From Mycoplasma sp. UBA710 (GTDB taxonomy: Bacteria; Bacillota_I; Bacilli_A; Mycoplasmatales; Metamycoplasmataceae): a stretch of 33,393 bases of DNA. The DNA is taken from contig DBMA01000030.1 of assembly GCA_002298905.1 (NCBI GenBank), forward strand, positions 1-33,393, written 5' to 3'. Below, in pieces: positions 1-7,948 of the stretch; within the stretch, counting starts at the first letter, position 1, and each line of letters starts with the position of its first letter. A program made the translations under genes and the position numbers. The notes below the pieces were generated by a model, which worked only from the letters and a program-made list of their open reading frames with translations, was not told the origin of the DNA and did not search any database.

Positions 1-24
1 TATTACTTTTTTTCTTTTTTGCCA
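1..24 (-). CDS. 5' end of a gene running off the left edge
   Basis: A minus-strand ATG at 24-22 is followed by eight sense codons (MAKKKKSN) up to the window edge. It is preceded by a good Shine-Dalgarno sequence (AAAGGA, about six bases upstream on the minus strand), which is why I believe it despite its length. The product cannot be named from eight lysine-rich residues. It would be divergent from ktrB, sharing the intergenic region 25-121. Confidence 0.45.
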
Positions 25-107
25 TTAGAATCCTTTATTGACTTTATTGAATTAATAATTAGTAAAATATTATTTTAAATTATTATAACTTTAAAAAAAT
101 TAAAATA

Positions 108-113
108 TATAAT
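108..113 (+). promoter_or_regulatory. -10 box (TATAAT) close to the ktrB start
   Basis: A perfect TATAAT ends only eight bases before the ATG at 122. No Shine-Dalgarno sequence lies before that ATG and the -35 region is weak. If this box is used, the ktrB mRNA would start at or within a few bases of the start codon. AT-rich background makes chance matches common. Confidence 0.35.
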
Positions 114-121
114 TAATTTTT

Positions 122-1654
122 ATGAAGTGAAAAAGAAAAATGAAAAATTTTTGATTTAAATCAAAAAAATTTTTTCTTAATTTGTCTAATATTCAAATAA
201 TATTCTTAGTTTATTTAATTATTACTATTTTTTTTTCAATTATATTATCTTTACCTATTTCTCAAAAAGATGGAATACAAGTTTCATTTATAGATGTTAT
301 TTTTACAGCTGCTTCTGCTTTTAGTGACACAGGACTTACCACTCAAACAACAGTAGAAACATGAAGTGAATTTGGACAATTTATTATTTGTCTACTTATT
401 TTAATAGGTGGTATAGGAATTTTTGCTCTCAAGGTTTTTTTAATTAATATTGTTTTTAAAAAAACAATTTCAATAACTTCTAGAAATATTTTAGAAAAAG
501 AAAGAGGGTCTAATAGTATGGGTCAACTTAAAAAAACTATTAAAACTTCAATTATTTTTTTATTTATTTCTATTGTAATTTCAACACTAATTTTATGAAT
601 TATGTTCTACTATGAAAAAGGTAATTTTATTTGACAAATAAATGGAATTACTAAAGATTTTAGTCAATATGATCCTAATAGAAATATTTTATTATCATTT
701 AAGTCAGCTATTTTTCATTCAATTTCAGCTATCAATAATGCAGGATTTGATATATTAAGCGATTCTTCATTATATCCATATTATAGTGTTTATTCAATAC
801 AAATAGTATTTATTATTCTATTAATTATTGGAGGAATAGGATATCCTGTTATTTATGAAACTGTTCAATATATTGTTCATAAAGCTAAAAAAAGAACTGA
901 TTTTAAATTTTCTTTATTTACTAAAGTAAGTTCAATAACTTATTTATTAGTATTCATTTTTGGCCTTATTTTTACATTAATTTTTGAAATTGGAAATAAA
1001 AATGTATCTAATACTAATATTAATTTACAAGGTATTTGAAATAATCCTAATGCTGGTAATGATGGTGATAAAGTTATGGCAATAATTTTTCATATTTTTT
1101 CAACAAGAAGTGCAGGTTTCACAACTCTTAATCCTTCTATTGTTAAATTCACAGCTCCTACATTAATTATTTTTTCAATAATGATGTTTATTGGTGCTGC
1201 ACCTTCATCAACTGCTGGAGGAATTAGAACAACAACATTAGCAATTATTATTGTAGCAATTTGAAATAGATTTAGAGGAATTAAGGGAGTTAGAATGTTT
1301 AAAAGAAAAATTTCTGATGAAATTATTTATTCTTCTTTTATTGTCTTTGCTATTTCAATAACTACTATAATGATTGCAACTTTAGTATGTTTCACTTCTT
1401 TAAATACATTATGAGGAAGTGCAAGTAGTGAAATATTAAGATTTTCAGACATTTTATTTGATGTATGTTCAGCATTTGGAACTGCAGGATTAACAACCGG
1501 TTTATCTTCTAGTTTAAACATATTATCTAAGCTTATATTAATTCTCGTGATGTTTATAGGTCAATTAGGAATTTCTTCAACTATGCTTGTTTGAAGAAAA
1601 AATAATCCTAAAAATAACTATACATATATAGAAGAAGATATTTTAATTGGTTAA
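122..1654 (+). CDS. ktrB: Potassium uptake protein, KtrB/TrkH family
   Basis: Integral membrane K+-translocating subunit of a Ktr/Trk uptake system; 510 residues, close to family length. The four pore-loop signatures of the family are visible in order: a DTGLTT loop near the N-terminus, NAGFD, SAGFTT and GTAGLTT. Each holds the central glycine that lines the selectivity filter. Several TGA codons encode Trp. I chose the ATG at 122 because the frame is open from there with a basic, Trp-containing N-terminus before the first membrane segment; an ATG at 140 is possible. Neither has a Shine-Dalgarno. The regulatory partner KtrA, a cytoplasmic nucleotide-binding RCK protein, is not in the window. 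The gene converges on rluD with a 12-base gap. Confidence 0.93.
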
Positions 1655-1666
1655 ATATAATTTAAT

Positions 1667-2506
1667 TTATCACTTAATATCACAAATAAATTGAGTATCA
1701 TTTAAATAATCTAAATCATTTTCAAGATTATGAAAAACTATTTTATAAGAATGTAAATAAACTCTTTTATCACTACATCCACCATATTTCTTATCTCCAT
1801 AAATAGGATATCCCAAATGTGATAAAGTTAATCTTATTTGATGTTTTTTTCCAGATTTTATTAAAGCATATTTTTTATTTTTATCTTGAAAAAAAACAGT
1901 GTGCATTAACAAACCAGGTTTATTTTCAAATAATTCCATAGAATTTGTTTTTATATTTTTTCTTGCATAAAAAATAACTTCTTTTTTAGGTCAAGGAAAA
2001 TCTGATTTTAAAAGATAATATTTTTCATGTAAATTAATTTTATTATTTAATTGAACAAGTGCAGAATACGTTTTTGCATATATAATCAGTCCTGAAGTCA
2101 CACGATCTAGCCGCCCAATACTAGAAGGGATAAAAGAATCAGTTTGTTTATAGTTGAGATATGATAGAACTTGATTATCTAACGAATCATCAAATCCATG
2201 CATTGACACATTAATTGGTTTATCTATTACTAAAATATTTTTATCCTCATAAATAACTTTAAAATCTATTTGTGTTTGATAGGAAATATTTTTTTTAACA
2301 TCTTCTAAACCATAAACTAAAATAATATCGTTTTTTACTATTAAATATGATTTATTATTTGTTTTAATACCATTTACTTTGATATCTTTTAATCGAAAAA
2401 CTTTTTCAATGGCAGAAACAGGAACATTATTTAGATTTTTTATCAAAAATTTAAATAATGTTCTTCCTTCATCATTTTTAGAAGCTTTTAATTTAATTAA
2501 ATTCAT
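1667..2506 (-). CDS. rluD: RluA-family 23S rRNA pseudouridine synthase
   Basis: Isomerises specific uridines to pseudouridine in large-subunit rRNA. The 279-residue protein has an N-terminal S4-type RNA-binding region (about residues 1-70), then the catalytic domain with the family motif RLDRVTSGL around residues 132-140, in which D134 is the catalytic aspartate. The sequence IYEDKNILVIDKP before it is the usual RluA motif I. Two TGA Trp codons (near 1988 and at 1670) lie in the frame; the true stop is TAA at 1667-1669. It follows scpB by two bases, and scpA-scpB-pseudouridine synthase is a common Firmicutes arrangement. The RluA family is clear; assignment to RluD versus RluC is not decidable from sequence alone. 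Confidence 0.88.
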
Positions 2507-2508
2507 TA

Positions 2509-3093
2509 TTAAAATTCTTCTCTTTGAGATCCATATAAATCAATAATTTCTTCTGTTGCATCATTTTCTAAATCAATATTAGCAAATTCTGATAATCTTG
2601 GCAATTCATTTAATGATCTAATTCTAAAATAATCATAAAATTTATCTGTTATTCCAAATAAAACTGGATTACCGGGAGTTTTAGCAATTCCTACTTCTTC
2701 CACTAATCCTTTTAACATTAACAAATTAACAATATGATCAGAAATTTTATTTCTAATTGCATTAATTGCTGACCTTGTAATAGGGGCTTTGTAAGCAATA
2801 ATTCCTACAACTTCTAAAGCTGAATCAGATAATTTAGATCTTTTTTCATGAGAAATTAATGAACTAATAAATTCTTTAGCCTCACTAATTGTGACAAATT
2901 TATATATTCCATTATATTCTTCAACTCTTAATCCTCTTTTTTCATTATTAAATGAATCAACAAATTTATTCATCAAATCTTTTGCCACTGCAAGAGTTTC
3001 TAAATTAAAAACTTCTTTAATATCTTCTATTTTTATACCTTCATCACCTTTAATGTAAATCAAAGATTCAATTATTTTATCTCTAGATGTCAT
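2509..3093 (-). CDS. scpB: Segregation and condensation protein B
   Basis: ScpB (kleisin-associated winged-helix protein) binds ScpA and with SMC forms the bacterial condensin that compacts and separates chromosomes. The 194-residue length and paired winged-helix layout fit the family. The most recognisable part is the segment around residues 85-140, with ALEVVGIIAYKAPITR and later VEEVGIAKTPGNPVLFG, matching the conserved second winged helix. It starts four bases after the scpA stop, with an AAGGAG overlapping the scpA C-terminal codons, so the two are translated from one mRNA. The N-terminus carries the usual ESLIYIKGDEG segment. Confidence 0.93.
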   Translation of the reverse strand: MTSRDKIIESLIYIKGDEGIKIEDIKEVFNLETLAVAKDLMNKFVDSFNNEKRGLRVEEYNGIYKFVTISEAKEFISSLISHEKRSKLSDSALEVVGIIAYKAPITRSAINAIRNKISDHIVNLLMLKGLVEEVGIAKTPGNPVLFGITDKFYDYFRIRSLNELPRLSEFANIDLENDATEEIIDLYGSQREEF

Positions 3094-3096
3094 AAT

Positions 3097-3852
3097 TTAA
3101 TAGTTTACTCCTTTTCTTATAATTATTTCATCAAATTGTTTTGACTGTTCTAATACTAATTCTTCAATTCTAGACATATCTAAAATAGCTATTAATGTAA
3201 TTACAAAATGATTTATTGTAGGAACATTAAAAATTAATTCAAAAGGAATTGTGTCTTGATTTAATTGATTGATAATTTTCCGAATTTGTTCTCTTCTTTC
3301 TGAAGGAGATAAATTAAATGTTTCTAATTTAATTTTTCTTAATTTATCTGCATGAATTCTTTCAAACATTTTTCTTAAAGTTTTAATTAATTTTGATGTT
3401 GTACCAAAACCATCTAAAGCTGATGGTTCTATTTCTAATTCAAATTCATCTATATTTGAGGGCTTTTTAATAAAAATCTCTTTTCTTTTTTCTTCTTGAA
3501 TTCTTAATTCATGAAAAATATTTTTAAATTCTTGATACTCAGCCAATAATTTCAATATTCTCATTTTATCTTCTTCCACTTCTTTAACAATTTCGGGATC
3601 GGCCAAAATTGAACGGGCTTTAATATATAAAAGTTCTGAAGCCATAACTAAATATTCACTAGCAATATCAATGTCTTTTGCTTTTAAATCTTCAATAATT
3701 TTTAAATACTGAGTAGCTAGTTGAACCAAATCTATCTCAAATATATCAACATTCTTTTTCTTAATTAACTCTAACAATAAATCAAGAGGACCATTAAAAT
3801 CACCTAGAAAAAAATTCATATCATTAGGATCAACATTTTTTACATTTTTCAT
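3097..3852 (-). CDS. scpA: Segregation and condensation protein A
   Basis: Kleisin subunit of the SMC-ScpAB condensin complex, bridging the SMC heads. The 251-residue protein contains the diagnostic N-terminal segment FNGPLDLLLELIKKKNVDIFEI (broken here as FNGPLDLLL then KKKNVDIFEI) and the SEYLVMASELLYIKARSIL helix that contacts the SMC neck. The C-terminal winged-helix region (about 200-251) contacts the SMC head. The ATG at 3852-3850 has a strong AGGAG seven bases upstream. It is the first of a scpA-scpB-rluD cluster, 68 bases downstream of plsC on the same strand. Confidence 0.95.
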   Translation of the reverse strand: MKNVKNVDPNDMNFFLGDFNGPLDLLLELIKKKNVDIFEIDLVQLATQYLKIIEDLKAKDIDIASEYLVMASELLYIKARSILADPEIVKEVEEDKMRILKLLAEYQEFKNIFHELRIQEEKRKEIFIKKPSNIDEFELEIEPSALDGFGTTSKLIKTLRKMFERIHADKLRKIKLETFNLSPSERREQIRKIINQLNQDTIPFELIFNVPTINHFVITLIAILDMSRIEELVLEQSKQFDEIIIRKGVNY

Positions 3853-3920
3853 TGAATCTCCTCTTTTGTATTTATAAAAATAAAATTGATGATTTCAAAT
3901 ATAAATTATAAATATAATGA

Positions 3921-4865
3921 TTATTTTTTATTTTTTTTATTTTCTTTTTTTGCTATATATTGTTCATATTTTAAATTCATCTTATTTTGCTCTTTTATTA
4001 TTTTTTGTTCTTCTTTTCTTAAATTTCTTTCCTTCTTAGCTTCTTTTTTGGCTTCTTTTTCTTGTTTTTTTCTTCATTTAATTGCAGCTCTTGAATTTTC
4101 AATATCGATATTGTCATTTTTTGTTGTTTGAAATTCATACTTAGGTTTTACAAAAGAAGAAGCAACTATATTTTTAATTCTTTCACTTAGAGCTATTGTA
4201 TTTTGGTTAATAAAAGAAATAGGAGAAATTTTTTTATGAAAAATAACTTCTATCTTTAATTTATCTTTTCTTTTTAAATCAAAAGCTCCTACAGAATTAT
4301 TAATAGTAAAAGGAATAATTGGTATATATTCTTTAATTGCAATTTTAAAAGCCCCTGGCTTAAATTCTCCTATTGAAGATTCACGATTTCTTGTTCCTTC
4401 TGGAAAAATCACACCATATGTTTTATTTTTTTTGACAAATTTTCCAAAGTTTTCATAAGTTTGTAAACTTTTTTTAAAATCATCACGTTCTAAATAAAAT
4501 GTGTCAATACAATTTAATGGATATCTAGTGTAACTTTTGTATTGTAAAGAATGTTTTGCAATAAAAGTGGCCATTTTATTCAAATCATCTTTTGCTTCTG
4601 TTTTTGCTTTCAAAGCATATAATAAAGCAAGAGCGTCAAAATTATCTTGATGATTACCATACAAAAAACATGGACCTGTAGAAGATAAGTTATCATAACC
4701 TTTTACAACTATTTCTATATTTAAAGACTTCATTAATGAAGTTATTTTTTTAACTATAAAATCAGTTCTAAATTGAAGATTATATCTTTCATTATCTTTT
4801 AATGAATATAATCAATATTTTTTTGCTTTTCTTGCAGCAAATCATATTTTTAATCTAATTATCAT
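3921..4865 (-). CDS. plsC: 1-acyl-glycerol-3-phosphate acyltransferase (PlsC) with a charged tail
   Basis: Transfers an acyl chain to lysophosphatidic acid to make phosphatidic acid at the membrane. The HX4D catalytic motif is NHQDNFD (H72, D77) and the substrate motif is FPEGTRNRES further on, both as in the family. The start at 4865 is set by AGGAG eight bases upstream and by the N-terminal extension to W8. TGA codons at several points, including the one before the tail, are Trp. Total 314 residues, longer than the roughly 200-250 typical: the last 50 or so residues form a Lys/Glu-rich helix-prone tail (KKQEKEAKKEAKKER and onward). It overlaps the end of acpS by 11 bases, so the two are probably translated together. 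Confidence 0.92.
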
Positions 4866-5172
4866 TTTCTTTCTCTCCTATAACAAATGCAACTACATAT
4901 TCATTTTCTTTAGATGTTGATATTTTATAATTTTTATATTTAAATATTCCTTTTTTATCTCTTTCTATATTTATTAAATGATAATCGTGTAAATTATTAT
5001 CGGCTTTAAATAATGCTTCTTTAATTGCTCATCTTTGAGCTAAATATAATAATTTATTTTCTGTTTTTTCTCATTCAATAAACTCATTAATAGATAATAC
5101 TTTTTTTACAAAATTAATTTTTTTGTCTTTAAATCTTTTAATTGAAGTAATATCAACGCCTATTGTTATCAT
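4855..5172 (-). CDS. acpS: Holo-[acyl-carrier-protein] synthase
   Basis: Attaches the 4'-phosphopantetheine arm of CoA to apo-ACP. This short gene is interrupted in standard-code reading by TGA codons but gives a clean 105-residue protein in code 4. Visible motifs are the N-terminal IGVDI (D7, magnesium ligand) and WAIKEALFKA (E52), the two signature blocks of AcpS. Length is a little under the usual 110-125. The ATG at 5172-5170 has no Shine-Dalgarno; a candidate promoter sits immediately upstream. The end overlaps the plsC start (AATGATAATTAG contains both). Its CoA-derived substrate links it to coaD at 28991-29404. Confidence 0.92.
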
Positions 5173-5180
5173 ACAAAAAT

Positions 5181-5209
5181 TCTATAATAAATAGCTTAAA
5201 AAAACACAA
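5181..5209 (-). promoter_or_regulatory. Candidate acpS-plsC promoter
   Basis: On the minus strand TTGTGT (5209-5204) and TATAGA (5186-5181) are separated by exactly 17 bases, a good match to a sigma-70-type promoter. Transcription would begin about 5174, only a couple of bases before the acpS ATG, which would make the acpS message leaderless and explain its missing Shine-Dalgarno. Confidence 0.42.
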
Positions 5210-5354
5210 GAAGATTGACTCAAATTTATGTCTAAAAATTATTGAGATAATGAAAAAAATGATGAATTTGAAAAAAATTTTTTACTTTTTTTAATTTAAT
5301 AAATTAAATATATAAGTGCAAAAAAAATTTCAAAAATTTCTTTTTAAATTTGCA

Positions 5355-5360
5355 TACAAT
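5355..5360 (+). promoter_or_regulatory. Candidate -10 box of the LRR lipoprotein gene
   Basis: TACAAT with a TG a few bases upstream, about 35 bases before the ATG at 5395. The -35 region is AT-rich without a clear TTGACA-like hexamer. Position and the strong AAGGAGG downstream are consistent with a short 5' leader. Confidence 0.35.
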
Positions 5361-5394
5361 GGAATATGTAATGCTAGAAAATAAGGAGGGAAAA

Positions 5395-6663
5395 ATGCTT
5401 ACAAAAAAATTATTTTTAGGTCTAGGAGGTTTAGCAATTGCGGCTGTTCCTGTGATGTCAGTTATTTCTTGTGGGAGCAATGTAACCAATAGCGCTTCAG
5501 AAACAAATGAAGTTGTAGAAAATGGTATATATGTTAATAAAGAAACAGGATATATTACAAAATACACAGGAATAGAATCAGTTATTACTATTCCAGCTCA
5601 AATTCAAGGTGTAACAATTAAAGGTGTTGGTTTAAATGCTTTTAAAAATAAAGGTCTTACATCTATAACAATTGAAGCAGATTTAGAATCAATAGGTGAT
5701 TATGCATTTGCTAACAATCAATTAACAACATTAAAATTATCAAAAACAATTAATTCTATTGGAAAAAATGCTTTTGAAAATAATCAAATAACTTCATTAG
5801 AATTTACAACACCTGCTACAACAGATACAGTAGTTGGATTAGAAGATCAAAATGGTTTACCAAAAGAATTACAAACAATTGGTGATGCTGCATTTAAAGG
5901 AAATCAAATTAGTTCATTAGTTTTACCTGAATCAGTTATATCAATAGGAAAACAATCATTTGAAAACAATGCTATTGAATCAATTATTTTTGGTAATAAA
6001 GTTAAAACAATAGAAGAAAATGCATTTAAAAACAACAGAATATCATTAATTTCATTACCTCAATCATTAACAAAAATAGGAAATTTTGCTTTTGCTTTAA
6101 ATAAAATTTCTTCATTAGTAATTCCTAACGAAGTAACAACAATTGGTTCTTATGCTTTTCAACAAAATCAAATTAGTTCATTAGTTTTAGGATTAAATCT
6201 AACTTCAATTGGTTCTTATGCTTTCGATGGAAACAAAATTCAATCATTAGTAATTCCTGATTGTGTTGTAACAATAGGGGCTTCAGCATTTAGCTCTAAT
6301 GTAATTGATCAATTAACATTAGGATCAGGAATTAAAAAAATTAGTTCATCAGCTTTTGCAAATAATAAAATTAGATCATTAATTATTCCTAATTCTGTAA
6401 CTACAATTGGTTCTTTAGCATTTGCTAATAATTGAATTAATGAATTAAAATTAGGTACATCAGTAAAAAGAATTGAAGATGAAGCTTTTAAATTTAATAA
6501 ATTAGTAAATGTAGAATTTCCTTCATCAGTAACATTTATTGGAGATAATGCATTTAATCATAATCAAATTACTAGTGTAACATTATCATTAGCTTGTGAA
6601 ATTACTGAAAATGATGAAGCTATTAATTCATTTGATAAAGGTGTAATTATTAATAGAATTTAA
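5395..6663 (+). CDS. Leucine-rich-repeat (BspA-type) surface lipoprotein
   Basis: A 422-residue predicted lipoprotein. A basic N-terminus and hydrophobic segment end in a lipobox SVISC with the lipid-modified cysteine at C26. From about residue 75 to 400 the protein is made of 14 copies of a roughly 23-residue repeat of the LRR_5/BspA class, with consensus IGxxAFxxNxIxSLxIPxxVTT; the AF..N core is seen as AFANNQ, AFENNQ, AFKGNQ, AFQQNQ and so on. The start is chosen at 5395 because AAGGAGG lies five to six bases before it; an upstream ATG at 5350 has no ribosome site. One TGA Trp occurs (after 6433). LRR proteins of this type are typically cell-surface adhesins or binding proteins; the ligand here is unknown. 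Confidence 0.92.
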
Positions 6664-6746
6664 TTATTTATATAACTAAATAAAATTTGAAAAATTAATT
6701 TAATGTTAATACATAAATAAAAAAAATAAAATTTTCTAGACAAATT

Positions 6747-6793
6747 ATGATCAGTTCTTAAAATTTTATATATAAAATGATCAGTTCTTAAAA
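6747..6793. repeat. Two 17-bp direct repeats at 30-bp spacing
   Basis: ATGATCAGTTCTTAAAA occurs at 6747-6763 and again, identically, at 6777-6793, so the period is 30 bases. The linkers after each copy are also similar (TTTTATATATAAA and a TAATTTATATGTAAAA version). Each copy contains the palindrome TGATCA. Located 83 bases after the LRR lipoprotein stop and before its terminator. Confidence 0.85.
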
Positions 6794-6820
6794 ATAATTT
6801 ATATGTAAAATTAAATAATT

Positions 6821-6854
6821 AAAACAAGAGTGCTTTTAATGCTCTTGTTTTTTT
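6821..6854 (+). terminator. Rho-independent terminator after the LRR lipoprotein
   Basis: Perfect 10-bp stem AAAACAAGAG (6821-6830) / CTCTTGTTTT (6842-6851) with an 11-base loop, ending in a run of seven T on the plus strand. It is 158 bases downstream of the lipoprotein stop, so the transcript has a long 3' UTR that includes the direct repeats. Confidence 0.8.
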
Positions 6855-7122
6855 ATGTTGAATTATTGAAATTAAATTATTACTATTAGCAAGTATTAAA
6901 TGAATTCTCCTATGTTTAATTCAGCTTTAGAAATTTCTTGGATAAAATCTATTTTATATATATTATATAAAAGTTATTAATATCAAATTTAAATAGTGTT
7001 ATTAATAAAAAGTAAAAATATTTTTAATTTAAAATGTAAATTATTTAGAATTTGAATAAAGAAAAATTTAAAAATCTTGATTTAATTTTTTGAGTATATA
7101 AGAATATTAAAGGCGGTAAATT

Positions 7123-7797
7123 ATGAATAATGAATTATGAAAAAAAATTGATAATCATATAATCGAAACGTTTTCAACAACAAATAAACAATTTAAAAAA
7201 GAATTAATTTCTTCTATTGCAATTAATATTATAAATGCCAATCAAATTATTAAAATTGTTGGCAAGAAAAAATGATTAACAATTATTTTTGAACTTTTTT
7301 ATGAAATAAAAAAAATCATGAGTTATTATGATCTTGATTTTATTTCAACTCATAATAATATTATTTATGGAATATTTCGCACTCCTACTAAAGAAAGAAT
7401 ACAAGAAATTTTTGAATGTGCAGTTAACTTGAATACTTTTAAAGAGCATTTTAATAAAAGAATACAAGATAGTATTATAGAAAAAAAATTAATTATTGAT
7501 TTTGGAATTGGTTTAGCTTTTTCTGAAGAAAATTATTTAATAAATTCAAATTCAAAAAATAACAATAATTTTTTTAAAAGCAAATCGATTGATTTATCTA
7601 TTTATTTATCTGAAATTGCAAATCCTAAAGAAAATGATGTCATTTTGCTTAATGATTTAATTTTTGCTAACTTTACAAGCAAATACAAAAAAGAAAATAA
7701 AAGTGTTTTAGATTTTACAACATACAAAATAGAAAATGACACATTTTATGGTTGCTCATTGATAAATATTGATTATAGTGAATGAGTAAAAAAATAA
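7123..7797 (+). CDS. Hypothetical protein resembling a degenerate class III nucleotidyl cyclase domain
   Basis: A 224-residue soluble protein with no signal peptide or membrane segment. The start is set by AAAGGCGG six bases before the ATG. I do not recognise the gene by name. Read against class III adenylate/guanylate cyclases the order of features fits: a first strand region (ISSIAINIINANQI, about 29-42) where the family has FxDIxGFT; a helix followed by FISTHNNIIYGIF (73-85) where it has a GD..mavF motif; LIIDFGIGLAFSEE (123-136) where it has riGIhtG; and SIDLSIYLSEIA then VILLNDLIF (156-181) where it has VNxAaRLexxA..ilvs. The metal-binding Asp positions are Asn here, so catalysis is unlikely. 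The similarity is my reading, not a database hit. Trp from TGA at W6, W51 and W221. Confidence 0.4.
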
Positions 7798-7820
7798 AAT
7801 AAAAAACCAATAATTAAATC

Positions 7821-7842
7821 TATATCAAAAAGATTTGATATA
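7821..7842. promoter_or_regulatory. Perfect inverted repeat covering the rplK -10 box
   Basis: TATATCAAA (7821-7829) and TTTGATATA (7834-7842) are perfect inverted copies separated by AAGA. The right arm overlaps the likely -10 hexamer TATAAT at 7839-7844. There is no T-run after it, so it is unlikely to terminate the upstream gene. It could be an operator, or a structure in the 3' end of the preceding message. Confidence 0.4.
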
Positions 7843-7844
7843 AT
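7839..7844 (+). promoter_or_regulatory. -10 box of the rplK-rplA operon
   Basis: Perfect TATAAT, 105 bases before the rplK ATG, leaving a leader of about 98 bases that contains the L1-binding motif. The -35 region is poorly conserved, as is usual in mycoplasmas. Confidence 0.5.
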
Positions 7845-7871
7845 GATAAATGCAATATTAAATTGCCTCTT

Positions 7872-7926
7872 AGCGGTAAGTGGGAGATAATGATTTAATC
7901 ATTATTGCCAGACCACAAGAGATCAG
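7872..7926 (+). promoter_or_regulatory. L1-binding autoregulatory leader of the L11-L1 operon
   Basis: The leader contains GTGGGAG (7880-7886), then a strong hairpin of ATAATGA and TCATTAT arms (7887-7906), then CCAGACCACAAGAGATCAG. GTGG pairs with CCAC below an asymmetric internal loop, with the hairpin on top. This is the layout of the ribosomal protein L1 target, which mimics the L1-stalk site of 23S rRNA (where a GGTGGGAG sequence also occurs) and lets L1 repress its own operon. Position directly before rplK supports it. The pairing was done by eye. Confidence 0.6.
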
Positions 7927-7948
7927 AATTATAACTAAGGAAGTAACA

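Larger units (their letters stand above)
6664..7122. other. Long intergenic gap
   Basis: The only stretch over 300 bases without a gene. It holds two copies of a 17-bp direct repeat, a Rho-independent terminator, and then about 270 bases of AT-rich sequence with no open frame that I would defend. Weak promoter-like hexamers (for example TTGATT at 7077 and TATATA at 7095) have poor spacing. No tRNA or other structured RNA is apparent by eye. Confidence 0.6.

Noticed and set aside
3886..4131. Plus-strand 81-codon open frame rich in Phe, Ser and Leu
   Set aside because: It is the reverse complement of the Lys/Glu-rich PlsC tail and has no ribosome site.
5304..5567. Minus-strand 87-codon open frame across the LRR lipoprotein start
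   Set aside because: Antisense to the signal peptide region; no supporting signals.
5600..6600. Regular repeats that could suggest a CRISPR array
   Set aside because: They are in-frame, degenerate 69-bp codon repeats encoding LRRs, without identical repeats and unique spacers.
6664..7122. Possible tRNA or small RNA in the long gap
   Set aside because: No cloverleaf, CCA-adjacent stem or conserved TTCGA-like T-arm was found by eye; only the terminator and direct repeats stand out.
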